From Hymenobacter crusticola (GTDB taxonomy: Bacteria; Bacteroidota; Bacteroidia; Cytophagales; Hymenobacteraceae): 64,000 nt of DNA. The DNA is taken from assembly GCF_002154225.1 (NCBI RefSeq), contig NZ_MTSE01000016.1:1-64000 (forward strand), written 5' to 3'. A program made the position numbers and the translations under genes. The notes under the pieces were generated by a model. That model did not search any database. It saw only the letters and a program-made list of their open reading frames with translations, and had not been told where the DNA came from. Position 1 is the first letter of the stretch; each line of letters begins with the position of its first letter. Shown piece after piece: positions 1 to 8,185 of the stretch.

Positions 1-589
1 TCCAGGTTTCGTAGGCGGGCGTCCAGCACTCAGCCACCACAATGGCATTCACGCGGATGCCGTACTTGAGCAATTCTACGGCCCACTCGCGGGTGAGGGC
101 ATTGCGGCCACCATTGGCAGCGGCATAAGCGGAGGTGTTGCCCTGGCCGGTTTCGGCCGTTTTGGAGGTGATGTTGAGAATGGCGCCTTTCGACTTCTTC
201 AGCTCGGGCAGGGCGTAGTGGGCCATCAGATAATAATGCACCACGTTCTTGTGCAGGCTCGCCATAAACGCTTCGTAGCTGCCGCTTTCCAGGCCCACGC
301 CGTCATTCACGCCGGCGTTGTTCACGAGGCCATCGATGCGGCCAAACTGCGCTACGACGGCTGCTACGGCCTGGGCGCAGGCTGCCGGGTCGGCTAGCTC
401 AGCAGCCACTTGCCAGGCCTTGCCGCCCGCAGCCTCAATGGCCGCCACGGCCTGCTGGTTGTCTTGCTCCTTGCGCCCGACGATGACCGGAATAGCTCCT
501 TCGCGGGCCAGCACTTGGCTGATGCCTTCTCCGATGCCCTTCGCCCCGCCCGTGACGATAATTACTTTATCACGCAGTTGTAAATCCAT
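1..589 (-). CDS. SDR family oxidoreductase, probable 6-deoxy-L-sugar (L-fucose/L-rhamnose) dehydrogenase, 3' end cut off
   Basis: The reading frame starts at the ATG complementary to 587-589 (MDLQLRDKVIIVTGGAKGIG) and runs off the left edge, so about 196 residues are visible. Seen directly: the Rossmann cofactor motif TGGAKGIG near residue 14, the NNAG motif (LVNNAGVNDG), an ITS segment and a Y-A-A-A-N-G-G-R segment where SDRs carry the catalytic YxxxK; the lysine position looks replaced by glycine or shifted. Its start lies 5 bases after the stop of the lactonase-like gene, so the two are surely co-transcribed. By comparison with the non-phosphorylative L-fucose and L-rhamnose pathways, this would oxidise the sugar to its lactone; this role is inferred from neighbours. 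A role as a general SDR cannot be excluded. Confidence 0.8.
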   Translation of the reverse strand, partial: MDLQLRDKVIIVTGGAKGIGEGISQVLAREGAIPVIVGRKEQDNQQAVAAIEAAGGKAWQVAAELADPAACAQAVAAVVAQFGRIDGLVNNAGVNDGVGLESGSYEAFMASLHKNVVHYYLMAHYALPELKKSKGAILNITSKTAETGQGNTSAYAAANGGRNALTREWAVELLKYGIRVNAIVVAECWTPAYETW

Positions 590-594
590 TCTTC

Positions 595-1428
595 TTACAG
601 CTTATAAAATGTAGTGGCGTTGCCGCCCCAAAACAGCGCTTGCTCCGTCGCGGAGAAGCTAGCTAGGTAATCGTGCGCCACGCCTAGCATCCGGTCGTAG
701 CCACCAGCCACTTCGCACACGGGCCAGTCGGAGCCGAACATCACCCGGTTGGCGCCGAAAGCCTCGAAGACGACATCCAGGTACGGGCGAAAATCGGCGG
801 GCTGCCAGTGCTGCCAATCGGCCTCCGTTACCATGCCCGATACTTTGCAGAGCACGTTTTTGTGGGCGGCTAGGGCCCGAATGTCCTGCTCCCAGCCTTC
901 TAGCTTCTGGTCTTTGATGTAAGGCTTAGCTAGGTGGTCGAGCACGAAGGGTTGATCGGGGAAACTAGCAACCAGCTCGGCGGCAAAGCGCAGTTGGTCG
1001 GGAAAGATGAGGATATCGTAGGTGAAGCCAAATTCCCGCAGCGCCCCGATGCCGCGCTTGAACTCGGGCGTGAGCATGAGGGCCCGGTCGGTTTCGCCCT
1101 GCAACACGTGGCGGAAGCCCTTCAGCTTGTCAAACTGCTGATAGTGCGCCAACCGCTCCGTGATGTTCGCAGCGCGCAGATCAACCCACCCGACAACACC
1201 CTTGATGAAGTCGTGGGCCGCTGCATTGCGCAACTGAAATTCGTTTTCCGCCTCCGTCTGATCTGACTGCACCACCACCGAGCCCGCAAAGCCGTGGCGC
1301 TGCAAAAGCGGCGCTAGGTCCGGCGGCAAACAGTCGCGGCGAATCACGGCCATGTCGTCCGTAATCCAACTGTCGCGCACGGGGTCGAACTGCCAGAAGT
1401 GCTGGTGGGAATCGATTTTGGTAGTCAT
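595..1428 (-). CDS. amidohydrolase family lactonase (L-fucono-/L-rhamnono-lactonase type)
   Basis: A 277-residue cytosolic protein of the amidohydrolase-2 superfamily. The metal-binding start motif DSHQHFW is at residues 6-12, HLAKP lies near the middle and FGSDWPVC near the C-terminus, the pattern found in L-fuconolactonase and L-rhamnono-lactonase enzymes. These hydrolyse the sugar lactone made by an SDR dehydrogenase to the open aldonate. The ATG at 1426-1428 is the only sensible start because it lies directly before the conserved HxH motif. It lies between the FAH-family hydrolase (40-base gap holding a hairpin) and the partial SDR (5-base gap), which supports the deoxy-sugar pathway. Whether the substrate is the fucose or rhamnose lactone cannot be told from sequence. 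Confidence 0.88.
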   Translation of the reverse strand: MTTKIDSHQHFWQFDPVRDSWITDDMAVIRRDCLPPDLAPLLQRHGFAGSVVVQSDQTEAENEFQLRNAAAHDFIKGVVGWVDLRAANITERLAHYQQFDKLKGFRHVLQGETDRALMLTPEFKRGIGALREFGFTYDILIFPDQLRFAAELVASFPDQPFVLDHLAKPYIKDQKLEGWEQDIRALAAHKNVLCKVSGMVTEADWQHWQPADFRPYLDVVFEAFGANRVMFGSDWPVCEVAGGYDRMLGVAHDYLASFSATEQALFWGGNATTFYKL

Positions 1429-1437
1429 AGCGAGAAG

Positions 1438-1465
1438 GTAGCGCGAAGCCTGAGCTTCGCGCTAC
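1438..1465. repeat. short REP-like hairpin, GCGAAGC family
   Basis: A perfect 12-base stem (GTAGCGCGAAGC with its complement) around a CTGA loop fills the gap between the lactonase and FAH genes. The same core recurs at 3885-3902 and in part near 8150-8162, so it is a dispersed element rather than a simple terminator. No T-run follows on either strand. Confidence 0.75.
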
Positions 1466-1468
1466 AGA

Positions 1469-2323
1469 TTATTTGGCGTACGCTTTCAACTCCTGGCGCG
1501 AGGTGCCCAGGCCGTCGATACCTAGCTCTACCACGTCACCGGGCTTCAGGTACACGGGCGGGTTGAAACCCAGGCCCACGCCAGCGGGCGTGCCGGTCGA
1601 GATGATGTCGCCGGGCAGCAAAGTCATAAACTGGCTGATGTAGGAAATCAGGAAGGGAATCTTGAAAATGAGGTTGGCCGTGGTGCCATCCTGCATCATC
1701 TTACCGTTCACCGAGAGCCACAGGCGCAGGTTGTCTACGTCGCCTAGCTCGTCGGGAGTGGCCAGGAACGGGCCCACGGGCGCGAAGGTGTCGCAGCCTT
1801 TGCCCTTGTCCCAGGTGCCGCTGCGCTCCAGCTGAAACTCCCGCTCCGACACGTCGTTGTGCAGGGCGTAGCCGGCAATATACTCGTGGGCGTCAGCCTC
1901 TTCCACGTAGGAAGCCTTCTTGCCAATTACCACGACCAGCTCCACTTCCCAGTCAGTTTTGGTGGAGTTTTTGGGAATAATGATAGCATCGTTGGGGCCC
2001 ACCAGCGCGGTAGTTGACTTGAAGAACAGCACCGGCTCGGCGGGCGGCGTAGCGCCGGTTTCTTTGGCGTGGTCGGCGTAGTTGAGGCCCACGCACACGA
2101 TTTTGGACGGGCGCGCAATGGGCGAACCAAGCCGCTCGCCGTCGGCAACGGTTGTCAGCTTGCCTTCGTTGGCAGCCACAAACTCAGCTAGGCGACCTAG
2201 GCCGTTATTGGTAAAAAACGCTTCCGTATAATCCTCGCCAAAAGCACTTACGTCGTATGGCTGGTCGTTCAGAATGACACCGGGTTTTTCCTGGCCGGGC
2301 TGGCCGAAGCGAATTAGTTTCAT
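1469..2323 (-). CDS. fumarylacetoacetate hydrolase (FAH) family, probable 2,4-diketo-3-deoxy-L-fuconate/rhamnonate hydrolase
   Basis: A 284-residue protein with the FAH fold. Visible family motifs are GLNYADHA (about residue 79), the metal-ligand stretch DWEVELVVVIGK, NDVSEREFQ, KGCDTFAPVGP and GDIISTGTPAGVG. In the L-fucose pathway of Xanthomonas and the L-rhamnose pathway of Sphingomonas, a member of this family splits the 2,4-diketo-3-deoxy acid into pyruvate and lactate. The presence of a lactonase and two SDRs in the same orientation makes that role likely here. Other FAH-family activities (acylpyruvase, oxaloacetate decarboxylase) remain possible. Complete, normal length, ATG start. Confidence 0.88.
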   Translation of the reverse strand: MKLIRFGQPGQEKPGVILNDQPYDVSAFGEDYTEAFFTNNGLGRLAEFVAANEGKLTTVADGERLGSPIARPSKIVCVGLNYADHAKETGATPPAEPVLFFKSTTALVGPNDAIIIPKNSTKTDWEVELVVVIGKKASYVEEADAHEYIAGYALHNDVSEREFQLERSGTWDKGKGCDTFAPVGPFLATPDELGDVDNLRLWLSVNGKMMQDGTTANLIFKIPFLISYISQFMTLLPGDIISTGTPAGVGLGFNPPVYLKPGDVVELGIDGLGTSRQELKAYAK

Positions 2324-2360
2324 GGTTTGGGTTTAGTACTGGGTACCTTTTTATCAGGAA

Positions 2361-2458
2361 GTCATTTCGACCAGCGGGAGAAATCTTGCGTGCAATGGTA
2401 AACCCTTTCCGGTAGAGTTACTACGGCACGCAAGATTTCTCCCGCTGGTCGAAATAAC
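2361..2458. repeat. REP-like inverted repeat, family A
   Basis: Two arms of 33 bases (2361-2393 and 2426-2458) are reverse complements apart from one base and enclose about 32 bases. The core GAGAAATCTTGCGTGC is related to the repeats at 6002-6059, 9650-9746 and 32297-32391. It lies between the FAH and SDR genes of one apparent operon, so the RNA would form a long hairpin there. Confidence 0.85.
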
Positions 2459-2488
2459 GTTTGCCTTTTACGACAGGCACCAAATGAA

Positions 2489-3253
2489 TTAATTATTCAG
2501 CCTGATGAAGCCGCCGTCGATGGGGTAGTCGCAGCCGGTGATGAAGCTCGCCTCGTCGGAGCACAGGAAAAGGGCTAGGGTGGCTACTTCCTCCGGCGTG
2601 CCCATGCGGCCGATGGGCTGGCTTTTCGAGAGTTTGTCGAAGATTTCTTCTTCGCGGCCGGGGTAGTTTTTGGCGATGAAGCCATCGACAAAGGGCGTGT
2701 GCACGCGGGCCGGCGACATGCTGTTGCACCGAATCTTGTCGGCGAGGTAGTCGCGGGCAACGGAGAGCGTCATGGCGAAAATGGCGCCCTTGCTCATGGA
2801 ATACGCAAACCGGTCGGTGATGCCCACATGCGAAGCAATGGAAGCTAGGTTGACGATGGCGCCACCGCCTTGGGCTTTCAGGCGCGGCACGGCGGCAAAC
2901 AAGCAGTTGTAGGCGCCCTTCACGTTCACGCTGTATACGCGCTCAAAATCGGCTTCGCTGGTGTTTTCTACGTTGCCCACGTGCGCGATACCGGCGTTGT
3001 TGACAAGGATATCGAGCTTACCAATTTGCTCAAACACTTGGAGCACTTGCTGCTGATCGGCTACGTTGGCTTGGTGCACCTGCGCTTGGCCGCCCGCCTG
3101 CTGAATCTCGCTCAGCACGTGCGCCGCCGCCTCGGCATTCAATTCTACGATGTGCACCGTGGCGCCCTGGCGAGCAAACAACAGCGAGATGGCCCGCCCG
3201 ATACCACTACCCCCGCCCGTAATAACGGCGGTCTTTCCTTGTAAACTGAACAT
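2489..3253 (-). CDS. SDR family oxidoreductase, probable 2-keto-3-deoxy-L-fuconate/rhamnonate 4-dehydrogenase
   Basis: A complete 254-residue classical SDR. Seen: the NAD(P)-binding motif TGGGSGIG at residues 12-19, the acidic residue after the second strand (IVELNAE, which suggests NAD preference), NNAGIAHVG, the catalytic serine in LASIAS, YSMSK as the YxxxK motif, and a C-terminal tail SFITGCDYPIDGGF typical of the family. It is the first gene of the leftward four-gene set. In the non-phosphorylative deoxy-sugar pathway an SDR oxidises the 2-keto-3-deoxy acid at C4 to give the substrate for the FAH enzyme next door. Substrate assignment is by context only. Confidence 0.87.
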   Translation of the reverse strand: MFSLQGKTAVITGGGSGIGRAISLLFARQGATVHIVELNAEAAAHVLSEIQQAGGQAQVHQANVADQQQVLQVFEQIGKLDILVNNAGIAHVGNVENTSEADFERVYSVNVKGAYNCLFAAVPRLKAQGGGAIVNLASIASHVGITDRFAYSMSKGAIFAMTLSVARDYLADKIRCNSMSPARVHTPFVDGFIAKNYPGREEEIFDKLSKSQPIGRMGTPEEVATLALFLCSDEASFITGCDYPIDGGFIRLNN

Positions 3254-3419
3254 GAAGACGAACGACTAAAATGTACGTTTTGACCAGCAGGCACCACACA
3301 GCGCCCACTGGCCGACAAGTTACGGGTGCTAAGTAACTTCTCCGGCCTAGGCTAAGTCTTCTGTACTGTCATGATTTTGCAGCGCGGACTTTGTAGCCTG
3401 AGCGTTGCGGAATAACGCT

Positions 3420-3555
3420 CCTGCCGGTCCGACGCCCTAGTCGTCCGACCGGTTGTCGGCTGCGGACGCCGGTGAAAAGCTAGGCGTACTTAGGCCGTCC
3501 TAACGGATCGTTCTCACGCCTGCCGGTCGGACGACTAGGGCGTCGGACCGGCAGG
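3420..3555. repeat. REP-like inverted repeat, family B (GC-rich)
   Basis: Perfect 33-base arms at 3420-3452 and 3523-3555, beginning CCTGCCGGTCCGACGCCC, enclose about 70 bases. A close copy is at 29484-29612. It occupies much of the 321-base gap 3254-3574 upstream of the SDR gene; the rest of the gap holds a fragment of the GCGCGGACTTTGTAG repeat near 3381 and nothing that looks coding. Confidence 0.88.
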
Positions 3556-3574
3556 TGTGCATTGTTTAGCAGAG

Positions 3575-3790
3575 CTATACAAAAATTGATTTTATCGGCC
3601 TCCAAGCGTCCAATGGGACACCAAAGTCTTCCAGCGCTATTTCTTGACAGTCTAGAATGGAGTTTTGTAGATCATCCCACACAGTACTACCCCGGAACAC
3701 ATATAAGTAAGCTCCTACATCTGGCTTGTCTTCTTCTATCAAGAAATTAGCGCCATCATGCCTAGCTTTTAGTCTCTTGTACCCTCTCAT
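3575..3790 (-). CDS. small conserved hypothetical protein (71 aa)
   Basis: A 71-residue acidic cytosolic protein starting MRGYKRLKARHDG and containing DVGAYLYVF and ALEDFGVPLDAW. I recall short bacterial proteins of unknown function with a similar layout (PDVGAYLYVY near the middle and EEYGVPLDSW at the end), so I regard it as real. It has no signal peptide or known domain. It stands alone between two repeat clusters, and its codons are less GC-rich than those of its neighbours. An AGAGAAG stretch lies just before the ATG. Function unknown. Confidence 0.6.
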   Translation of the reverse strand: MRGYKRLKARHDGANFLIEEDKPDVGAYLYVFRGSTVWDDLQNSILDCQEIALEDFGVPLDAWRPIKSIFV

Positions 3791-3884
3791 CTTCTCTTAG
3801 CATTACCGATCATTTCTCCTACTTCGCGCATCCATTATTCGACTTGCCCTAGGTTGCCGCACTCGCTTCATCGTTCAACGATAC

Positions 3885-3943
3885 GCGAAGCAGGAGCTTC
3901 GCGCTACAGTCGTTCTGCGCGGCGCGGACTACAAAGTCCGCGC
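3885..3943. repeat. pair of REP-like hairpins at the end of the pectinesterase gene
   Basis: The first hairpin (3885-3902) has arms GCGAAGC/GCTTCGC; the second (3922-3943) has arms GCGCGGACT/AGTCCGCGC around ACAA. The second touches the stop codon of the pectinesterase/pectate lyase gene, so it may act as a transcription end or mRNA-protecting structure. Related pieces occur at 1438-1465 and near 3381. Confidence 0.75.
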
Positions 3944-5976
3944 TACTTCTCCCACTTCTGCCGCCACGCCGGGTATTCTTTCGCGAGCAGCGTTTCCGGC
4001 CAAGTGCCTGCGTAGCCGTAGCCGGTGCGGCGCTCGTACTCGATTTCGGCCAGTGAGTTTTTCTTCTCGCTGTTGCGGCCCACGTAAATTGGCTTATTCG
4101 TTTCGAGGTCGTAGAAACGCGCCCAGATGGTAGAGCTGGCATTTGGCTCAATTACTCGGTCGAAGCCTTTCGGCTGCTTCGGGTCTTTGATGGTTTTGAT
4201 GGTGTAGCCCGGTATTTTCACCTCTTGCAGCCACGCTACGGCGCTGTCGATGGCCCGCTTTACTTCCGGCGACGGGTTGTCGATTTGCATCAAAAACTCC
4301 ACGATGCCCACCGTTTCACTGCCGCTGAGCGAAGGCAGCTCGAAGTTGCGGGCTTTGGCGGGCTGCAAGGTTTTCTCGTCGTATTGCGCGCACCAGGCCG
4401 TGAGTTTGCCGTGCTGCACGTACTGCGTTTTCAGAATGCAGTCGATGCCGCGCTCCACGGCCTGTTGGGCTTTTAAGCGCAGGTTCTGATCAACGCTGGC
4501 GTAGTCACCCTTACGTTCGGTGATGGTGCGCAGCAGCCGCAGCACCCGAATCATGGCGTCGTCGTTGTAGGTAATTTGGTGATGATAGCCCGTCAGATCA
4601 GGGTAGAACTGCGGAAAGCCACCATTGGGATACTGCATCTTCAGTAAGTAGCTGATGCCTTTTTCGGCCGCCTTGCGGTACGCTGGGTTGCTCGTGGTGG
4701 TGAAGGCGTGCAGTAGGTAGGTAATTTCGTGGGTTGTGGCGTTGTTGTCGATGGTAGCATCATTGCGGCCACCATCATCGGTGAGGGTGGCTTTCTGCAC
4801 AGCGCTCAGCGGCTGATTGTAGTCGATTTTGTGCTCGCCAATGGCCTTAGGCCAGCCGCCGTCGAGGCGTTGATAGTACAGCATACGTTCAGCGGTGCTG
4901 TCCTTGGCTACCGGACCAGGTGCGGGTAGCTTCGGCGCTTTCGGGTCCACGTTCCAGCGGCCCCCAAAGGTCCAGTTAGCAGTGATTTGCGCGGGCGTGG
5001 GCGCGTTGCTGGCGGAAGCTAGGTTGTCGCGCAGCCAAGCGTAGTCGCCGCCCTGGCGGTGGCAGTTGTAATAGTACACGCGCCGTCCCCACATCGGCGC
5101 CGAGTCGCCCGAGGGTGCGGGGTAAATGTCGGCGTCGGCCATGTTCTGGTCGAAGCGGCAGCTCAGCAAGTAAAACTGCGAATCGTGGTGGTAGCGACCT
5201 AGCTTCCAGCCTTTGTCGCCGGTGAAGGTGCAGTTCTTCAGCACCGTTTTGGCGTCTTTGTTCATGGAGCCATCGTGCCAGATGGCCGCATTCAGGTTGT
5301 GGCAGATAAAGCGGCAGTTCTCGGCGTAGGCCCAGCCGCGCGGGCAGTAAAAATCCACGGAACCTTCCAGGGTGCAGTCGGCGAAGTAATACAGCCCATC
5401 TTCCTTGTCCCAGGGGCTTACCGTGTCGTTGCCGAGCGTGCGAAACGTGCAGTGTCGCACCACCAAGCGCGTGGTGTTGGCGCCCGTGTACAAGGCCATT
5501 TGGTGGTCGGCGCTATTGATGGTGATCTTCCCGCCCGGACTAGTTGGGCAAGCGAGGGTCTCACCATTCGGGTGGTCGGCGCCATAGCTATTCACAACGG
5601 TTAGTTGCTCCAACGTCATGCCGGGGCTGTCGCGCAGGTTTAGGGTAGCTACATCCCAGCGGCCCGCAGTTGCCGCGTCGCAACGGAAATAGGCATTGGC
5701 CTGCGAAATCGTGATGATTACGCCTTTCTCGCTTTGCCCGCGCAACACCAAGCCCGGCTTGCCATCAATCGTTACCTTCTCGCGGTAGGTGCCGTTTTTG
5801 ATGAGCACCACCGGCAGCGACGCCGCACCTTTCGGCAAGCTGTTTATGGCTTCCTGGATCGTGCGAAAGTCGCCAGAGCCATTTTGCGCTACCACGATCT
5901 GGCGCTTCGCGGCCTGCGCGTGGACGCTACATACTGCTCCGAAAAGCAGCGATAGTAGAAGTAAATACCTAGGCAT
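3943..5976 (-). CDS. secreted pectinesterase (CE8-like) / pectate lyase (PL10) fusion
   Basis: The start chosen at 5976 gives 677 residues and a clear signal peptide (MPRYLLLLSLLFGAVCSVHAQ); an upstream frame extension lacks one. The N-terminal half is a pectin methylesterase beta-helix: GTYREKV, DHQMALYTGA, EDGLYYF, EGSVDF and LGRYHHDSQ correspond to family motifs I-V, though the usual QD pair reads ED. The C-terminal half is a PL10 lyase: DGGWPKAI, NNATTHEITYLL, YNDDAMIRVLRLL and the catalytic-region ARNFELPSLSG. De-esterification followed by cleavage of homogalacturonan in one chain fits the pectin locus. An AAGGAG lies 13 bases before the ATG. Probably periplasmic or cell-surface. Confidence 0.9.
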   Translation of the reverse strand: MPRYLLLLSLLFGAVCSVHAQAAKRQIVVAQNGSGDFRTIQEAINSLPKGAASLPVVLIKNGTYREKVTIDGKPGLVLRGQSEKGVIITISQANAYFRCDAATAGRWDVATLNLRDSPGMTLEQLTVVNSYGADHPNGETLACPTSPGGKITINSADHQMALYTGANTTRLVVRHCTFRTLGNDTVSPWDKEDGLYYFADCTLEGSVDFYCPRGWAYAENCRFICHNLNAAIWHDGSMNKDAKTVLKNCTFTGDKGWKLGRYHHDSQFYLLSCRFDQNMADADIYPAPSGDSAPMWGRRVYYYNCHRQGGDYAWLRDNLASASNAPTPAQITANWTFGGRWNVDPKAPKLPAPGPVAKDSTAERMLYYQRLDGGWPKAIGEHKIDYNQPLSAVQKATLTDDGGRNDATIDNNATTHEITYLLHAFTTTSNPAYRKAAEKGISYLLKMQYPNGGFPQFYPDLTGYHHQITYNDDAMIRVLRLLRTITERKGDYASVDQNLRLKAQQAVERGIDCILKTQYVQHGKLTAWCAQYDEKTLQPAKARNFELPSLSGSETVGIVEFLMQIDNPSPEVKRAIDSAVAWLQEVKIPGYTIKTIKDPKQPKGFDRVIEPNASSTIWARFYDLETNKPIYVGRNSEKKNSLAEIEYERRTGYGYAGTWPETLLAKEYPAWRQKWEK

Positions 5977-6001
5977 AGTTCTTAATCGTCTCCTTGAATA
6001 A

Positions 6002-6059
6002 AACCTCATTCCGAGTACTGTCAGCACGCGAGATTTCTCGCGCAGCGCGGAATGAGGTT
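6002..6059. repeat. REP-like inverted repeat, family A (short form)
   Basis: Arms AACCTCATTCCG (6002-6013) and CGGAATGAGGTT (6048-6059) enclose an inner hairpin GCGAGATTTCTCGC. The inner part resembles the other family A repeats. It lies between the esterase and the pectinesterase genes. Confidence 0.75.
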
Positions 6060-6090
6060 CCCATGATTCGTTTTTCTTCCTGTTACCTTC

Positions 6091-8070
6091 CTAATCTACA
6101 AACCGGATTCGGCCGTCGGCTTTGTCCATCAGATCTTTCAGGTCATAATATTTCAGAACGCCGTAGAGCACGTTCGTGTAGGCGTCATTTTGCATCGGCT
6201 CCTGCACCAGCTGCACAAACGATTTGCAAGACCTTGCCACTTCCGTGGCTTTGATTCGGTCGTCGAGGTAGGCGGCATGGATGGCCGTGGGGCCGTAGAG
6301 GCCGTTGGCGACCAGCTTGATTGGGTGCCCTTGTAAGCTAGGTTCGCTACTCATAAAATCGACTACCGATCGTACATCCACCACGCGCTGCCCTATGATG
6401 GGCTGGCCCGTGTGCAGGCTGAGCATGGCATTGCGGTATTCCTTCGACCAATACTTCAGGTCGTTCAGCTCCGCCGGGTCGGTGGTTTCGCCAAAGCCGC
6501 GTAAGTCGGCGAGCACCAGAATGTCGCCACGGTTCATATAGTTGCCAACCGTTGCATCGTCGTTCAAGATAGCTTCCTTGCCCGCCGCATTCAGGTACAG
6601 CACCACGGTAGCCGCAGCCGTTACTTTTTCCGGCGTCAACACGACGCATGGTACCGGCATTTGCCCGGCGCGCAGTAGTTGGTATTTGTTTAGCGTGTAG
6701 GTGCGTGCTGCCGTCGTGCCAGTGGCTTCCACTCTGATCTTTTCCTGGGGCATTTCTATGCCGAGCAGTGCCAGCACCTGCTTGGTCACGGCTGCTTTAT
6801 CCTGCTTTATGAACGCGGCGCGCTGCGGCGCATAGTCCTTAGCTAGGCTCTCGTTGTACTGCATCACGCTCACCGCATCTGGGAAGGCCGTCGCAACTTG
6901 ACCAGTATTGGTGCAGAGCAGTTCTTTTTCGGGAATGGCAGCAATAGAGCCTTCTGTAACGGGCGTGGCGTCATTGGCCAGCCACGTCCGAAAAAAGGTG
7001 GCCGCAGCTTCGCGCTTGGGCTGCGGCATGCCGTGTCCACTTTCAGCGGTGAAAAGATTTACTTTTTTGTACTCGCCGAAAGCAGCATATACTTTTTTTA
7101 GCTCCTCGTAGGACTGCGTAGCGCCCCAGTAATCGACGAAGTCATACAGCCCCGACATAATCAACAAGGGCTTTGGGGCAAATAGAGTAAGAAAATCCGA
7201 GATTTCCAGGTGCTCGCGGCCTTCGTAAGGAATATGCTGACAGCCATCAGAAGGGCCGCTCATTTCTAGCACCCGTTCGCGCCGCGACACGTAGCTGCAC
7301 ACCGTCGCTGCTTTTATGCGGTCATCGAGCGCAATCAGGTACGTGGTTTGGGTGCCGCCGCCCGAGCTGCCAATGCAGCCAATCTTGTTTTTATCGAGGT
7401 CGGCGCGCGTTTCTAGGTAGTCGATGGCGCGGGTGTTGTCCCAGTATTCGTAAGCGGCCACGCTAGTCCCGACGAGGTTGGCGCCAGCGTTCAAGAGTGT
7501 GTGCTCCGTGGTAGACCCACGCGTGAGGGTGCTGCCTTTGGCGTCAATCAACTGCAGCCGCTCGCCCTGCGCGACGGGGTCGACGGCGAAGCAGGCAATG
7601 CCATGGAGCGCGAACAAGGCAGCCACTCGTTGGTCCGACACCTTGCCGTTCATGCCGTGCCCCGAAAGCGACAACGTCACCGGAAACGGCCCTTTTCCTT
7701 CCGGCAAATACAAGTTACCCGTTACGTATCGATGCGGCGCGCTCTCAAAAATAATACGCTCCACACGAAAGCCTTTCTGCTGCGAAGTGCCCGTTACCCG
7801 CGCATTGAGGCTAGCTTTTTTGGGCAGGTCACCGAGGATGCTTCGGTAGCGCGCCCGCCGACTTTCCTGGTAGCGCAGTATAGCCTTTTTGGAAGCCGTG
7901 GCTTCGGCTATTTCGGTTAGGCGGGTGGCGTACTGCTGATGCACAGCGCGCATCAAATAAGAGTTATAAGCGAGGTTGTTTTTCCACGGAAGAGCCGACG
8001 CGTTTGTTTGGGCTTGTGCTGCTGTCAGCGAACAGGCGAAGAGCACTAAGGATAGAAGCTGGTAGCGCAT
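6091..8070 (-). CDS. secreted acetyl-xylan-esterase-like alpha/beta hydrolase with a second, inactive-looking hydrolase domain
   Basis: A 659-residue exported protein (signal MRYQLLSLVLFACSLTAAQAQ). Residues about 100-365 form an AXE1/dienelactone-type alpha/beta hydrolase with nucleophile elbow GSSGGG (Ser236), acid in GLYDFVDYWG (Asp310) and His in SGHGMP (His346). Residues about 465-659 repeat the fold: ALDDRIKA after the first elbow has a match LDDRIKA after ANGLYG, where the serine position is glycine. The second domain therefore cannot use the usual triad. In a pectin locus the active domain probably removes acetyl or other ester groups from polygalacturonan or rhamnogalacturonan; substrate is inferred. 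It follows GH28 in the same direction. Confidence 0.82.
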   Translation of the reverse strand: MRYQLLSLVLFACSLTAAQAQTNASALPWKNNLAYNSYLMRAVHQQYATRLTEIAEATASKKAILRYQESRRARYRSILGDLPKKASLNARVTGTSQQKGFRVERIIFESAPHRYVTGNLYLPEGKGPFPVTLSLSGHGMNGKVSDQRVAALFALHGIACFAVDPVAQGERLQLIDAKGSTLTRGSTTEHTLLNAGANLVGTSVAAYEYWDNTRAIDYLETRADLDKNKIGCIGSSGGGTQTTYLIALDDRIKAATVCSYVSRRERVLEMSGPSDGCQHIPYEGREHLEISDFLTLFAPKPLLIMSGLYDFVDYWGATQSYEELKKVYAAFGEYKKVNLFTAESGHGMPQPKREAAATFFRTWLANDATPVTEGSIAAIPEKELLCTNTGQVATAFPDAVSVMQYNESLAKDYAPQRAAFIKQDKAAVTKQVLALLGIEMPQEKIRVEATGTTAARTYTLNKYQLLRAGQMPVPCVVLTPEKVTAAATVVLYLNAAGKEAILNDDATVGNYMNRGDILVLADLRGFGETTDPAELNDLKYWSKEYRNAMLSLHTGQPIIGQRVVDVRSVVDFMSSEPSLQGHPIKLVANGLYGPTAIHAAYLDDRIKATEVARSCKSFVQLVQEPMQNDAYTNVLYGVLKYYDLKDLMDKADGRIRFVD

Positions 8071-8185
8071 CAGGAAAGCATGTAGCGCAGACGTTATCGT
8101 CTGTGCGGGAGCAGGATGAGTTAATGACCAAGCAAAGACAAGCAGCTAGCTTCGCGCTACGCGGACACCAATGGCCGCGCTGCAC

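Noticed and set aside
8140..8180. Short GCTTCGCGCTAC stretch after the GH28 gene
   Set aside because: Only a fragment of the GCGAAGC repeat; without a partner arm it was not listed as a separate element.
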